Part shown: piece after piece, positions 21,745-34,636 of the stretch | Layout of the letters: each line of letters begins with the position of its first letter | How positions within the stretch are numbered: position 1 is the stretch's first letter | Assembly: GCF_907165205.1 (NCBI RefSeq) | Contig: NC_058189.1 | Coordinates: 34,064,270 to 34,128,269, forward strand | DNA length: 64,000 nucleotides | Source of the DNA: Coccinella septempunctata | Taxonomy: Eukaryota; Arthropoda; Insecta; Coleoptera; Coccinellidae | Direction: 5' to 3' | Notes under the pieces: generated by a model | Told to the model about the DNA's origin: nothing | The model's input: only the letters and a program-made list of their open reading frames with translations | Database searches by the model: none | Made by a program: the position numbers and the translations under genes

Positions 21745-22269
21745 GGGGAAGTAATACCTCATAAGAATCTCCATTCAAAAACGGTATTCACTAGTTCCTA
21801 ATTTACGCTTTCAATTTCTCACGTGAAGCCTTGATTTTTTTTTCAAATTGAAATTAAAGATGTCACCCCGTCTCTTTTTTTTTACTTTAGTTGTTTTTTC
21901 ATGAGAAAAAATACTTGAACTTTAGTGTCAATAAAACTTGTTTTCACAATCATTTTTCGACGGTTTTTAAATATATTTCGATGAAAATAACGACGGGGTA
22001 ACATCGGCGATTCAATTGTTTATGTATTACATATTACAAAGATTTTCATAGCGATATAAGCCCAAATTACGGTGAAATTCAGGAATAACTGATAAATTAT
22101 TCAATATGCCCAATAGTAACTCTCACGTGGTAATTTCTACTTTTCAACTGACTCAGTACGTAATTCAGGCTATTGCTCAAAGATGTGACACATTTTCGTA
22201 TGTGAGGTAGCATCCGTAAAGCAGCCAATGCCGATCGTCTTGATCTCGAATCGTATGTACTACTTCCCC
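21745..22269. mobile_element. TTAA-flanked miniature element
   Basis: TTAA stands at 21741-21744 and 22270-22273. Between them the ends read GGGGAAGTAATACCTCAT and, inverted, GGGGAAGTAGTACATACG. A TTAA duplication points to piggyBac or Kolobok-type transposases. An inner inverted pair, GTCACCCCGTC and GACGGGGTAAC, is also present. There is no coding capacity. Confidence 0.75.
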
Positions 22270-22539
22270 TTAAGAGTATTCACAAAAGCAAGAAGGCCTA
22301 CGGTTATCTAGCACGTGACGGTCTTAGATTAGGAAACCAGTCTGAGGTGGCGGTGCTCTATCATTGAACTCCAGTTCAATGTGCTCTATAAGCAGAAATG
22401 ATCAGGCATAAATGTGTGCAAGGAATTACATACTATGAATAGTGTCCCAGACCTAAGATGTCTAAAAACATCTAGTTAATTTGCTCCTGACAAATTAGTG
22501 CAAGAATTCACGCAGGAGCAAATCGTTGATTTCATTTTT

Positions 22540-23608
22540 AATTGATTTTGTTTCAGAGATTGGGAGTGAAAGCCCTAAAAGGTTTGTGAAGAGATGCAAA
22601 ATCCTCCCAAAATAAATTTCAATCGATATAAAAACATGGTGTATGCATTCGTCAATTTTTGAATGGAATGACATTAGACTAAATCGAAAATAAGAGATTC
22701 GTTTCGTGGCGGCGCCACCATGTTCTATCCTTGTTCTATGAAAGAAAATCTAATGATATTCTCTCGCTTTATTTTGTTCTTCGTTTATATCGATCACAGA
22801 TTACAGTCATCTCTGTGTTCCTGATATATCAAAGAATCCAAAAAAAAAATGAACCGGACTATTTTCTCAGCTCAGCACGAATATTTGTGATTTACACTTG
22901 AATTTTCGTTGTAAAAACGAATCTGCCGATATTTCAACACTATCGAAGGATTCGAAGAAGTACTACTATTTTTCTTCAAGATAAATTTTGTTTGACAAAT
23001 TGTATTAGTGAGGAAGGTAATTCAATATGATTTCAATAAAGCACAGTTGATTGGCAAAATATTCAATATATTCAATTGACTGAAACGCAATTTTCACTAT
23101 ACTTGTAAAGAAATTTTGAAGAACAGACTCGAACAGATTAACGTATTTCTTTTTCTTAATGCATGCTCACAATTCACATTACGTATTTTCAATACAGTTC
23201 CTTTATTGTTTAAATATTGCTGAAGTTGCCATAAAACTGTTAGCTCTATCCGTCCCGAATGTTCATCTGATTTGGCTCTTCCTCAATTTCCAACAACAAA
23301 GAGTGATAGTCCAACAACACCGAATTCTTAGCTGTAGTTCTTGATTGTCCATACAGAAAACTGAACCACATGTTCATTAAATTAATGTTGTACGACCTTT
23401 CTCGAAAGTAATACATTTTCACACACCAATAATCGCATATAAATACAGCACATTCGCAAGTCGTAGGAATGCATTCAATTTGTTTTCAAATATCAATTGA
23501 CAACTGTCAATTCCTAAACGGCGCTACCTACAGTGGGAAAAACGAAACTTATCTCTTATTTTGGAAGCGGGAAAAACAAAATCTAATCAGTGCATACACC
23601 ATGTTTTT
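22540..23608. repeat. Inverted-repeat unit sharing sequence with 33.9 kb
   Basis: AAAAACATGGTGTATGCA at 22630 and its inverse at 23591-23608 could bound a DNA element of about 980 bp. Just left of it, TTTCAGAGATTGGGAG and about 80 following bases match 33855-33945, so that segment is a dispersed repeat. No gene was seen. Confidence 0.45.
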
Positions 23609-25352
23609 GGACATCTTACCCAGACCTATGTGACGGCAAAATTGGCGAATCCAAAAATCTAAACGCCGCCTAGCGGCCAAATCACTAACCTAGAAAGTGA
23701 GTAATAACTTGAGTTTAACTTCTTTGGGTTAGATATTTTCATTACATATTCGGTTACCAGTGAACTATATTCACAAAATTTTTTGGATGCCTGACTAGAA
23801 AAATAGGTATTAAAAAAATTTAGTGAGTATTTATATCAGTGTCATTCAGTTGAGAAACTATTTACCAATTTTCGCTATAATTTTAGGTTAGTAGACACTT
23901 TGTTCTAGATGAATTTTCTAGTGTTGGACGATTAAGAAAGGCAATGCGAATTTTCATTTCCATGATTTTGATAGTGCCCAGAAACCTGAGCAAAAGAAAG
24001 TATATGAGATTAAATTTCTGACATAACTGAAGTTGTACATGCATTACTGGACTTGCAATCTTCAAGAGATGATATGTTGGGAACATTTCAAATGAAAAGT
24101 GGTGATTCGACTTGGAATTTTGCAAGCAGTTGAATGTGATCAATAAATAATTAAACCGTTCGACAAGAATTTCAAATTTCGTTAATGAAATTACAACTGT
24201 AGAATTAAATTTCAGGCGGTCTTGTTGAGTTGGTTGTAAATGCTGGAAAATAATTTCTGTGTTGGCATTTTGAACTGCATAATATGTTTTCATCCAAATA
24301 AATTATCTCAAATATTTACATTAATTTATTTCCACAAATTACATAATTCATGTGAGTGTGATGATAGAATAAAATTTTCTGGATATAAGTTCTTGTAAAA
24401 TCTTCATCAAACGACACCAACATGTTCAGGAAAGTTTTGGAGGAACCCGAGCACAATCAATAATCCCATAATTATTCACTACTTTCACAAATATCTCTTA
24501 ATAGAATAAAATCTACGATAACATTTTTTTCACAATAGTTTTCACGATGATTACTCATTTTCCGCCATGTTTGTTGACAAGTCGCAGCGCCCTCATCGGT
24601 AGTTGGATTCGCCAATACTTTACATTGGAGCATAGAATGCAGTGAGCATAGGTTCAATCAATTCAATTATATTAGTGTTCTGTGGGTTCAATACTTCCTT
24701 TGACATTGAGTCTCTAGACATTATCATTATGTCATTATGATATAAAGGGGGTCAATATTAACAATTGCATATTGATCAGTTTTGCTCTTATAGTCATTCA
24801 TCTTATAGTTCATCTTTTTGTAAGAGAAATCATGTCAGAAAGCATCATGATACTGGTAGCTGACAGAAATTTACTACCAAGACAAAAAGGCATAAAAATA
24901 ACCAAGTGGGATTACTTCATGTTCATAAAGTGCGGTAAATCGGCGACCAACTTGCTATTGACCTTCAATAGAATCACAAGCTCACACGACATTGCCAGAA
25001 GGCACTACATGCTTTTCAGTTTGGGATTGTAAATATTGAATACATTTCTATTTACTGTTAAGGATCATTGTGGATTATTGTACAGGCATTCCGTATAAGA
25101 TTGTAGATGATATTGATAATTCGCTTGAGAAATTTAGAATGTAAAAATATTGACTACCTTCTTAGTACTTCCAATTTGGCCTAAATTTCTGTGCGCTATT
25201 CATACTGATTAACTGCAGTTTTTATACTATAGCAGGCTGTGGTTGTTGGAAGTTACCCTACCTGATCATTTCATCATAAATATCTCAGAAGTTATGTAAT
25301 GTTTTCCACAACAATTCTACATGTATGTTTGACGAGGATGTTTTTTTTTCAG
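23609..25352. other. No gene seen upstream of the host gene
   Basis: GAATCCAAAAATCTAAACGC near 23645 recurs in related form near 28600, so it is a repeat fragment. Otherwise this is AT-rich DNA with no supported frame. The promoter and first exon of the host gene may lie here or further upstream. I cannot point to them. Confidence 0.35.
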
Positions 25353-25502
25353 TTCGTCTTTTGAAACTGATTACGACATAAGCGGAAATTAATATTTCGG
25401 AAAAACAAAATAATGGCTAACAAGGATAAACAGATCGCAATTGTTGATGCAGGCAACAAGGAAGTTGAAGCCGAGAGCACAGAGGAAACAACACTTACAG
25501 AG
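25353..25502 (+). CDS. Host gene, first coding exon (start ATG 25413)
   Basis: A polypyrimidine-AG acceptor (TTTTTTTTTCAG, ending 25352) opens the exon. ATG 25413 in the context AAAATAATGG starts MANKDKQIAIVDAGNKEVEA. After exactly 30 codons the exon ends in GAG followed by the donor GTAAGC, in phase 0. The residues are acidic and Ser/Thr/Glu-rich, with no domain I recognise. The 60 bases before ATG would be 5' untranslated, so an upstream exon is expected. It is followed in phase by 27081. Confidence 0.7.
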
Positions 25503-25921
25503 GTAAGCTTTATCTTTATATGTTCTGGAGTACACAGTACTCCTCCAGGTGCCAACCGGGCACCTCGGAAATATCAAATTGGCAAACGACTTTTCCGTAG
25601 AGTTGTCACTGTAGGAGTGTAGGACTCTGCAGAGTAAGTGAAGTTTGGTTCAGTGTTTGCGAGACAGGTGGCGCATCGTGATGAGATTTTTAAAAATTTC
25701 TCAAAGCGACCCCTCGGTTTCGCTTAAGGCCCCACCCTCAGGTTGATGTATCTAATACTACTGATGAGTGGACAAGGAATCCAATTCCGGTCTACAGTTG
25801 TGTTTAGATTTTTTTCAACTCCTCTGGGATTTCTTACGCTTGTTCATGACTAGCTTGCATTATTATTGCCATTAGGATGCCTTCTACTCCTTGTAAAGGT
25901 GCATGACAAACTTCTCAATTA

Positions 25922-26698
25922 TACAGGGTGTCCCACGGTGGCCTATGACTCTCCACCTTAACATTTTTTCCTCTCGGCATATTCGAAGTAAGTCAAAGTC
26001 AGCTGTGTATAAGGCATCGAGATGAAGAAGAAATGAAATAATACACACAGCATGCCGAGAAATTCAAACTGACGTTTTCCAAATATTTTATATTGCCAAG
26101 CAACGTGCGGTGCTACCAAAAGTAATAAAATGCAAATAACGACAAAATATATGAATTTGTGGTTCGATTAATAGGTAATATTATTGGTAATTAGGTCAGT
26201 AAGTTGGATTGAAACTATTACATTTGAAATTTCCCAGAAAAAGTCATGAATAGATTAAGCTGCTACATAACGCCCCTAGTTTCCAATTGAAATATTCGAT
26301 AAGTTGTTATTACCTGTTTCTGAAATGACCTTCAAAAAAGAGCCTGTGTGCATGAATATCCGGTCACGTTTGCGGAAGTTACAATGTTTTGTTAAAAAAA
26401 ACGCTTCACCCCACCTCTTGAAAAGTGAAAATATGGAAAAGCAACCTGAACAAATGTTGTGAAATAGAGAAAGCTTCTAGTTTCATTACTTTCTGCCAGC
26501 CTTAATTAGGATATACTTATTTTTTCGAAAACGCAATTATTTTATGTAAGGGATACTTAGATTGCGCCATCTAGCGAAAAACTACGAACTTAAAAATATT
26601 TCAAATCACTCTTATTGGTTGGAGTTTTCTGCTGGATTCATAGGACACACGATTTTCGAGATACAGCTGGTGGCCATCCTTAATGAATCACCCTGTAC
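25922..26698. mobile_element. Miniature inverted-repeat element with ACAGGGTG ends, in intron
   Basis: The left end is TACAGGGTGTCCCACGGTGG and the right end, inverted, is TACAGGGTGATTCATTAAGG. ACAGGGTG-type ends recur at 34637, 34820, 43515, 57325 and 58920, so this is one member of a widespread set. No coding frame was seen. Confidence 0.55.
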
Positions 26699-27080
26699 AG
26701 TAATTAGATCTAATTTTTAATTCATAATATTGTCTGATCAATAGTTTTTGCTTTATCCTCATAAATGATACATTAATTTTTTCTAGCTTTTCTTAAAAAA
26801 TATTAGAGCATTCTATAAAAGCTTCTAAATGATGTGCAACAAGTAGAGGGTTGTTATTTCAATATCCTGTTTTGGCTAAAGCCGCGCAAGTGGTCGGGCG
26901 CAAAACCCGCCCTGTATAGTAAAACTTTAAAGCATCGCAACGTGTACGACTGATTCCATTTGTTTACTGGCAATGATGACTTCAAGCAATCTATAAAAAG
27001 TTTTTTTGTACGGATATCTATTTATTTCCATGCAACAGGGAACATTAAATTTGGTATTTACTCTACTGTCCTTTTTCCAG

Positions 27081-27341
27081 ATACACAAGGACTTAGGTCA
27101 TATCAAATCTTTGGAGAAAAAGGCAGAGTTCGAGGAGCACAACAAGGAGAGCATAGTGGAGGAAAACCGTTCTCAGAAATCAGAGAGTAACCGACAAGTG
27201 ACCCAAAGTGTCAAACACGAAGTATCTTCTGATGGAAGACAGGTAACTACATCATCATTTAGCTCATCTGAAAGTTTTTCAATGGAAGAAACTGAAGAGT
27301 ATGGATTCGAAGAAGATGGAACGACGTTGGCATTGAATTGA
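27081..27341 (+). CDS. Host gene, second exon with alternative end
   Basis: The acceptor CTTTTTCCAG (ending 27080) is followed in phase 0 by IHKDLGHIKSLEKKAEFEEH. A GAAGACAG/GTAACT donor at 27242/27243 would close a 54-codon exon, again in phase 0. If the donor is not used, the frame continues VTTSSFSSSESFSMEETEE and stops at 27341. An AATAAA follows at 27668. Both readings look coding, which suggests a short isoform that ends here and a long one that splices on to 35477. The protein segment is charged and Ser-rich and probably disordered or coiled. It has no catalytic motif. Confidence 0.75.
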   Translation: MHKDLGHIKSLEKKAEFEEHNKESIVEENRSQKSESNRQVTQSVKHEVSSDGRQVTTSSFSSSESFSMEETEEYGFEEDGTTLALN

Positions 27342-27667
27342 GATTAGCAATATTAGGATAATCTTTGTTGAATTTTCGTTTCAGCCTTTAATCATTCATA
27401 GCTGATTCACTCCATTCGAAATTCAACTCTTTTGCATTCGTTTTGTAATTTGTTCATCATTTAACAAATTTTAGCCAAATTATTGACGCTCTGCAGGGAT
27501 AATTAAGTTTTTCAATTCGACATCATTCACACTTCCACATATTCTGAAATTATGAGAAACATCTGTATACTCAAATGTCATTTCATGTGGAGTTATATAG
27601 AACTGCTTAAAAAACTCAAGGAATGTTATTTGAATATCCCCCTTTATGATATAATTTAGCATTTATG

Positions 27668-27673
27668 AATAAA
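27668..27673 (+). promoter_or_regulatory. Candidate polyadenylation signal AATAAA
   Basis: AATAAA lies 327 bases after the stop at 27341 and is followed by a T/G-rich stretch. It would serve a short transcript ending in the second exon. Confidence 0.4.
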
Positions 27674-28149
27674 AGTTTTGCAAAAAAAATCTTGTTCTCA
27701 TTTTATTCAACCCTCTAGTTGTTACGTCATAAGCTTCAACATGCCAATTTATGTGCCTACTTAATCAGTTCTATATAGCTTTCACTTAAGACATTTTGAA
27801 GCTTTGGCGTTACACTATTTGAAATATACAAAATAAAAATAGAGCAAGCAGGACAAATCAATACTTCGAATGAAATTCGATGCTTTCAGCATTAGATAAG
27901 GCATCTGTGACACTCAAAATAACACAACATGATAACAACACATGATAATTAGATGTCTTTGGAAAGAGTCGCTCATGGCACTTTTTCATAGGGAAAATCA
28001 AACTATAAGTATAAACAACAAATGATGGCCTTTTCGCGATTCATCGATTCAGAGTCGATTAGAATTGATTCCCAACTGGAAAGAGCAAGAAGAATCAATA
28101 ATCGATTCCATTAAGTGAATCTTCGCCTGCTTCGAAGAACACAGCTAAT
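27674..28149. other. Intronic DNA, no gene seen
   Basis: AT-rich DNA between the short-isoform end and a dispersed repeat. Nothing was recognised. Confidence 0.35.
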
Positions 28150-28470
28150 AATAATGAAGGAATGATCACACCTTAACAGGAAGCCAGGAAGGCAATATGA
28201 GTACGATAATAAGAATTGATTCAGATGCATACCACCCGCCGATATAAAAATAAACAAGTGTTACTATCTAAATTGAACTATAGCCAATTTTCCATCGTCA
28301 GGACAACTAAATGGAGAACTTTCCACCGAAGAAGTAGATGCTGTTTCGGTCTCATTTGACCTCGTCGGTACAATCCAGCTCTTTCTCCGATGGAAAAACG
28401 CTTGGAATTGATAGGCCCTAATACTGGTAGTAGCTTCTCAGATCGTTCGATTTGCAGCACAGAGTACACC
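28150..28470 (+). repeat. Dispersed repeat, copy in plus orientation
   Basis: This matches the reverse complement of 30764-31060. Shared stretches include GGAATGATCA, AACAGG, ATTCAGATGCATAC, AACTAAATGGAG, TTTCGGTCTCATTTGACCTCG and CTTTCTCCGATGGAAAAACG. It probably belongs to one transposon family whose ends I cannot set. Confidence 0.65.
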
Positions 28471-29727
28471 GTGGGTCAACGGTTGCGTTTTATTTGCAAA
28501 CCCGGGTTAACACTGTTGTGTTATTTTTGACATCAAACGTCAAATTAATTCACTACACTACACGCCGTACGAACGAAAGAAGAATTTCTTGTACTATTGG
28601 AGAATCCAAAAATCTAGACGCCCTCTGCCGACTGCATTCCGAAACTATTTTGTCAGTACTGCAAAGTCAAAACAAGTTTTGTTTCTTATGTTTTTTCTTA
28701 TCTCATGTTGTCCAACAAAGTATTATAATTATTATTTGTAGAAGTTATATTGGGATTATTGTCTGGGTTTCTGAATAGAAATATTGATTTCGAAAAAATA
28801 TTGAAAAAGGTATTTATACAAGTGCTTTCAACTGGCAGGAGTTAGGTTAAACGATTTTTCTTTGCGAGAGTTTTGTGTTAAATCCAATTGACGATTTAGA
28901 AATACAGTTTCATAATTTTCATACTTCCAAGTGAATGCTTTTTCTCATCTGTAGAATTGTTCCATGAGCTTAATCATTTTTATGTTCGACTGAATCATAA
29001 ACACTTTATTTATGAATTCGTTTAGTGTCCATAATTGACTACTTTATTGGACACCACTTTATTGGACTCAACTGTCACTATCATTCTGTCAAGTAAATAT
29101 AAAAGATGCAAACAACACTTTATTCAAGGAAGAATAATTGAACTTCAAACTAAAAGCAAAATTATGAATTTCTTTTCTGAGAATTAGTGTGGTAGTGAAT
29201 ATTAAAAACACATTCTTTGTTATTGTAAAAATGCATGCCTGAGGATGTCGAACTCGAAGTGGAAGCACAGTTTTCGATTTTCAATACTCTTGATGCTAGC
29301 ATCAGCTACTTCCTGGCCCAATATTCTGGTGGCAACACTTATTTTAGTACTTTCCAATTCATCTATGTAGTCCATAGCGAAGAACTTTTCTGAGCTTTCA
29401 ATTCACTATTGAAGTAAGCCAGAATACTTCGTCTTCTATCGATTTTACAATTTTCTTCGTTTTACACGACTTGTTATAGGCCGCATACATATTTTCATAA
29501 GCACTTTCAGATTTAGTGGGTAAGAGAGATTATTTGGCGCTTACGGATAAATTTTCTACTCTTTCTTTTCCAGCACTATCCACTTTTTGGATTATTATCA
29601 TAGATAAACACTATAGATGGAAAACTCTCAGATAAAATTTTGTTACGAAGAAAAGCGCCATCTCTTAAACGACAGAAAACTAATCTCGATTAATTTGTCG
29701 AGAGCGCTCTTTACGCTTTGATAAATT
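28471..29727. other. Intronic DNA, no gene seen
   Basis: GAATCCAAAAATCTAGACGC at 28602 is a repeat fragment also seen near 23645. The rest shows no supported frame. Confidence 0.35.
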
Positions 29728-30640
29728 AATTTTATTTTATTTTATTTGGAGACAACTATGTAACAAATAATACTCTGAGTTCATACATACAATTTATTAG
29801 ATGAAATGTTCACATATGATAATTGAAAAACAATAGAATATATGATTGACCATTAAACAAAAATCAGTTAAATGAAACTTATCCATCTTTTATAAGCTGA
29901 AATACCTCAAATTTGGACAAGATTTCAAGCGCTTCATGAGAAAATCATACTTCTTCTTTGGTACTACATCCTACGTAATCAGAAAGGAATTATTCTTCGA
30001 ATTCCTAATAGTCCGGTTTCTGAAGAATTATGCCAACCATAACTCTATAAGGAACCATAAGAACAGACAATTTTTTCTCTCTTCTTTCACTTTTACTCGT
30101 TGCTCTTGAATTTAGGTACACAACAATATTTCTTCCCAACGAAAACTTGTAATAAAATGAACAAACAAACTTGAAATCGAATGTTGATCATTTGACATAT
30201 CAATTTCACACACAAGCGCAGAATCAAAGATTAACTTAGTCTATGCTACAAAGTCACTCTAGTTTATGCGCAGAATTATCAGCGTAGGAAACTAACATTT
30301 TTTCATATTAATTAGCTGACCTTTCAGAGATGGCAGCAGTTCATTCGGTTCACGTCATTACTGATTATTATGACGTTTGTCATAAAATTAAGGAAGTAAA
30401 CAACTGTGTTTACTAAGGTTGCTAAGGTCGCTGGTTACTAAGGTAAGAAAATCAAAAGCACACTTAATGTTTTTGAGTAATAAGCCATTTCAGAAAATAA
30501 AATTTCTGCATTGCAATCGAACATAAAGCTTTGTATGCAACTCGTACATAATTATATATAAAATATGGAATGCAGGATGTTCGAGGACTAAGATCAAATA
30601 TCATTCGAAGGATGCGTTTTTGAGCTATAAAAACTCTTAT
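29728..30640 (-). pseudogene. Non-LTR retrotransposon 3' fragment
   Basis: On the minus strand FIAQKRILRMIFDLSPRTSC is the C-terminal helix motif of CR1/L2-group ORF2 (compare FIQKRILRIMFKMNYRDSC at 59450 and NVQKRFLRFL in LINE A). Reading on, the strand ends in a run of AAATAAAATAAAATAAA at 29745-29728, a short tandem tail. Only the last part of ORF2 and the 3' region remain. Confidence 0.6.
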
Positions 30641-30763
30641 GAAATCCAGAAATTCAGTATGAAACGACATTCGGTTCAATCCCCCCAGATTGAAACCCAG
30701 ACGAAGACAAAGGTATATTTTCTCTAATTCAGTAAGCTGGCCTGCTAATTGCAGACAACATGC

Positions 30764-31060
30764 GTGGAAGAATTGGTGGGAAGCACATGCTCCCACCTGC
30801 GTTTTTCCATCGGAGAAGGAGCTGTGTTGCTCTGACGAGGTCAAATGAGACCGAAACGATGGTCAGCATCTGCTCTTTTTCGGTACGTTCGGAACGTGCT
30901 CCATTTAGTTTTCCTCACGGTGGCAAAGTGGCCAGATGAATTGAAATCATAACACTTCTTGAGATTCATATCGGTTGGTAGTATGCATCTGAATTAATTC
31001 TTATTATTGTATTCATTGCCTCCCTGTTAAGGCTTGATCATTCCCTCATTAAGATTTATC
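30764..31060 (-). repeat. Dispersed repeat, copy in minus orientation
   Basis: This is the inverted partner of 28150-28470 (see there). It abuts the non-LTR fragment. Confidence 0.65.
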
Positions 31061-31471
31061 TTTAAAACTTAAGTTTTCAAGAAAAAATTCATTATTATTG
31101 CAGGCAACATTCAACATAATAGTTAGATATGCAGCTCACTTAGAGAAATATAAAAAAAGTTTCCAGATCATTAAAAAATTTCTTAATCAGACTCCTCTCG
31201 ATCGTTTTCACCCTGTGATGAAAATTGCCGGCATAACAAAATAAAAGTTAGAACATTTTAACATTTCATATACATATTCTGAGAATTTAGTTATGCTTCT
31301 CAAAGAAAAATGAAAAGATCATGACGTCTAAAAGTCCTTAAAGTTACATTAAATGCAATCTCATGGCTGGAGAATATTCGTGAATAATTTAGTAATAAAC
31401 AGAAAAGTAATAATAAATGAAACTTTCTAAGGAACTCCTAGCTTACCAATCCTGTGCTTGAACCCTATATG
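31061..31471. other. Intronic DNA, no gene seen
   Basis: AT-rich DNA with no recognised feature. Confidence 0.35.
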
Positions 31472-32685
31472 TATACTTCATTCAACTTTATTTTAGCAGT
31501 CGGTTGGCCATGGAAATTTGACACATTTCACTCTGTATAGTACGAAAATGTGGGGTTATGAAGCTTGTCAAAACATTTTTGGGTTATAAATCAACGCTAT
31601 GTTGCCCGTTCTACGTAAAAGTTTCTGTTATTACGTATTTTATCACAATGTCGAATCTCTTCGGAAAATATATGACGAACATAATTGAAGTTTATACAAA
31701 CTGATTGAAGGCATACCGAATCCAGTTGCATGGAAAATACAAGAGATCAGTATAATATCATAATATGCACTCGCTTGAGTAGAGTTAATGTTCGTTATCT
31801 TCTTTGGCTTACATCATTTGTAGATTTCAAAAATATTAACCCGAAGATGAAATGCATATGATGCAGTGGTTGGGAATGGGTATCTCCCGAAGGAATTAAC
31901 AGATAATTATAAGAATGTTAAATTCTTCAACAAAAATCATCTTGCATCAATATAAGTAAAAGGAGTTGAAGGAAGTTTCAAGTTAAGATGCAACTTCACC
32001 GTTGAACAAAAATTTTACATGAATAAACAAGGAACAGGGCAACTTGCGCGTATTTGTGGCTATTCATCTTAATACATTGATGTAATTATAATAATTAGGT
32101 ATTTATTAGTACCTTAAGACATTTACATTGTATAGGACAAGTCAAATGAAAAATAGAAAAATCCATTTTTGGGAACTTATTCTCCGATGACATTTATCGA
32201 AAATCCTGTAGTAAACTTTTCGCATTAATTCACTCAAAAATAAAATTCTCGAATACCACCACTTTTTTGGGTCTTCCAATAGAAGGAAATTCTTTGTCAT
32301 ACTCTTCATTCACAATCTTTCTGATTGTGGAAATATTCAGCTGAAATATAAGTCTTTTAGATTCAGATGAAACATTATATAAATTCTCTTACATTGAATA
32401 TGTTCGCTATCGTCTGACGTATTGTGGATTTTAAAATAACAGAGTATAACTATTTGAATGAGCTGACCTGAATTCTAAATAGCACTTCCTGAAACCCTGT
32501 CCCTTTTTTCAATCACTTTCGGTATTTTCGAATTTTCGTAATAAAAATTGATATTAGTTGTAGCAACGGCGTTATGACATTAACGACATTTCATGAGTGC
32601 CAACCTAACTTCGTTCTAGTTACAAAAACTTGAGAAAATTATTTCATGGCCAACCGACTGCTAAAATAAATTTGAATGAAGTATA
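31472..32685. mobile_element. 1.2-kb inverted-repeat DNA element, copy 2
   Basis: It is the same family as 19794-20995, in the same orientation and roughly 95% alike by eye, with small indels. The ends are TATACTTCATTCAACTTTAT and its inverse, both flanked by TATA. It keeps the exon-like minus-strand frame (LNISTIRKIVNEEYDKEFPS). It lies in the intron before 35477. Confidence 0.8.
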
Positions 32686-33900
32686 GCAGGTAGGTATAGT
32701 GCAATTTTCAGACTAGCAGATAGACCGCATATTGCACCGATAAACCTGGGGAATGTCTTTTGAACTATTTCCAAAAGTTAAATACTTGGTACTGAAGGAT
32801 CCAAATTTTGATTTAAAAATTTAATCTGCTAAATATGTATATGAGAATGTGAAAAACCAACACTGCCACCAACCCATACGGTTTCCAATATACATAGTCA
32901 TTCCACAAAATGAATCAAATGGGCCAGTCTAGCACTTTTAGAAAAATGGATGTTAAAAATTGTGCTATAGGTACATATAAAAGTTCATACGAAAGTTCAT
33001 CTAATTTCACGGAAAATCGAATATCAAGAAAAAGTTAGTCCAGCACTTTTGCTTTTTCTCCACAAAAATTAGTGAAAAGATTTCTGTCACATTTGCATAT
33101 TTGTGCTGAACTGTGCCACGAAAATTTTTCGAGTAATGGCGAAATAGAAAGGAGAGTAAACGTTACGTTTTTCTCAATAAAAACATAATGGAATACAATC
33201 CTCAACGTTCTGTTCCGATACGGCACAAGTTTTCATTGTCATTAGACAATTTTCTTCAATAAAATACATCAAGTTCAATATTTATTGAAGTACAACGTGT
33301 TTATTTTGTGAAATCTGAATCCTCTCATCAATATCTCAGTATTTGGAAATGAACCAATTCGTCATAGAGCAGCCTATATGAGGTTTTCTCACCGTTGTAA
33401 TGACCTCTTCATGTAAGAAACATCCAAGTACACCGGGTGTACCTCGGGGTGTTCTGATTTCTTGTCCATTGAGATAGCCTTACGAGTACATATGAGAAGG
33501 AAATTTTGTCATGAAATATCCGGAATATACCTAAAAAAAAGTCATGTCTAAAAACATTCATTTCATGTCATGTCATGTCTATAAAAGGTTGTCATATCAT
33601 TGTTATGATCTCTCATAGAAGAAAACTCAAATAACAATGTACACCCTGTGTACATAATCATTCATTCATGATAAATATGGAAAAACCTAGTATTATATGA
33701 ATTTGAATATTTGTATAAAAGCAAACTGTAATTCAGGAACAAATCTACGTCGTCGTAGAACACCCTGTAGAAGTTCTGAACTAAATAAAATTCCGAGTTT
33801 GAAGTCGGAATTTAGTTAAATTCCTTCTTCTGAATTGTACTTTTTGTTTGACATTAATTGTTTCAGAGATTGGGAGGAAAACCCTTAAAAGTTTCAGGAA
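32686..33900. other. Intronic DNA with a degenerate repeat monomer
   Basis: Between about 32920 and 33130, phrases such as AAAGTTAGTCCAGCACTTTTG and TTTGTGCTGAACTGTGCC match the tandem monomers at 55678-56010. The rest is AT-rich; a CATGT-type short repeat sits near 33570. Confidence 0.45.
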
Positions 33901-34636
33901 ATGAAGAATTCTCCCAGAATGAATTTCAATCGACACCAACATTAGTTCAGCAAAAATGTACCGTTTCGAAAATAATTAGAATTTTATGAAAATCCCAAAA
34001 ATTGCCGATTTTCGAACTATTTTTGTCAATCACAGGGTCAGTTTGTGATTAAGTTAAGGATAGCTATTTTAGCTCATATTAATCCCAGATTATTGTATTA
34101 TCATCCTTAATTGAAATCATTCTGAAGGTTCAATCAAAAACCTTAGTAAATGTGAATTAAAACAATTTTTTCTACATAATCTTTTCACTCAGAATAAAAA
34201 AGGCCAAAGGGGGTTATAATACAGAGTTAATATGGCGTGAAAACGCTATCCTCAATCACAAATTGGCCCTGTGATGGAAAAAATAGTGTTATCGAATTAA
34301 CAAAAATTACTTGACTTTAGTAAAGGCATTCTACGTCACAAGCTTTCACATATTCGAATGTTCATTAAGTTTCGGAAGGTGCATTTCTGAAATTTCTGAA
34401 TTTTGAAGCGAATCTTTACGAGTTGGATAACTAATGGTAAAGGGGTTTCCATAAATAATCTTAAATTCGATTTTGGAGTTTTAGGAAACTTGCCTATTGA
34501 AGTATGCACATGATACTCTTAAACATTTTATCACATGTACCTATGAACTCAAGATGAACAAAAATCGATAACTTTAAAATGCAATAAAAAAATTAATGAA
34601 CTTCCTCATCTTTCATGAAATATACCTATCTAATTA
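33901..34636. other. Intronic DNA, no gene seen
   Basis: The first 45 bases belong to the repeat shared with 22550-22632. No frame is supported. Confidence 0.35.
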
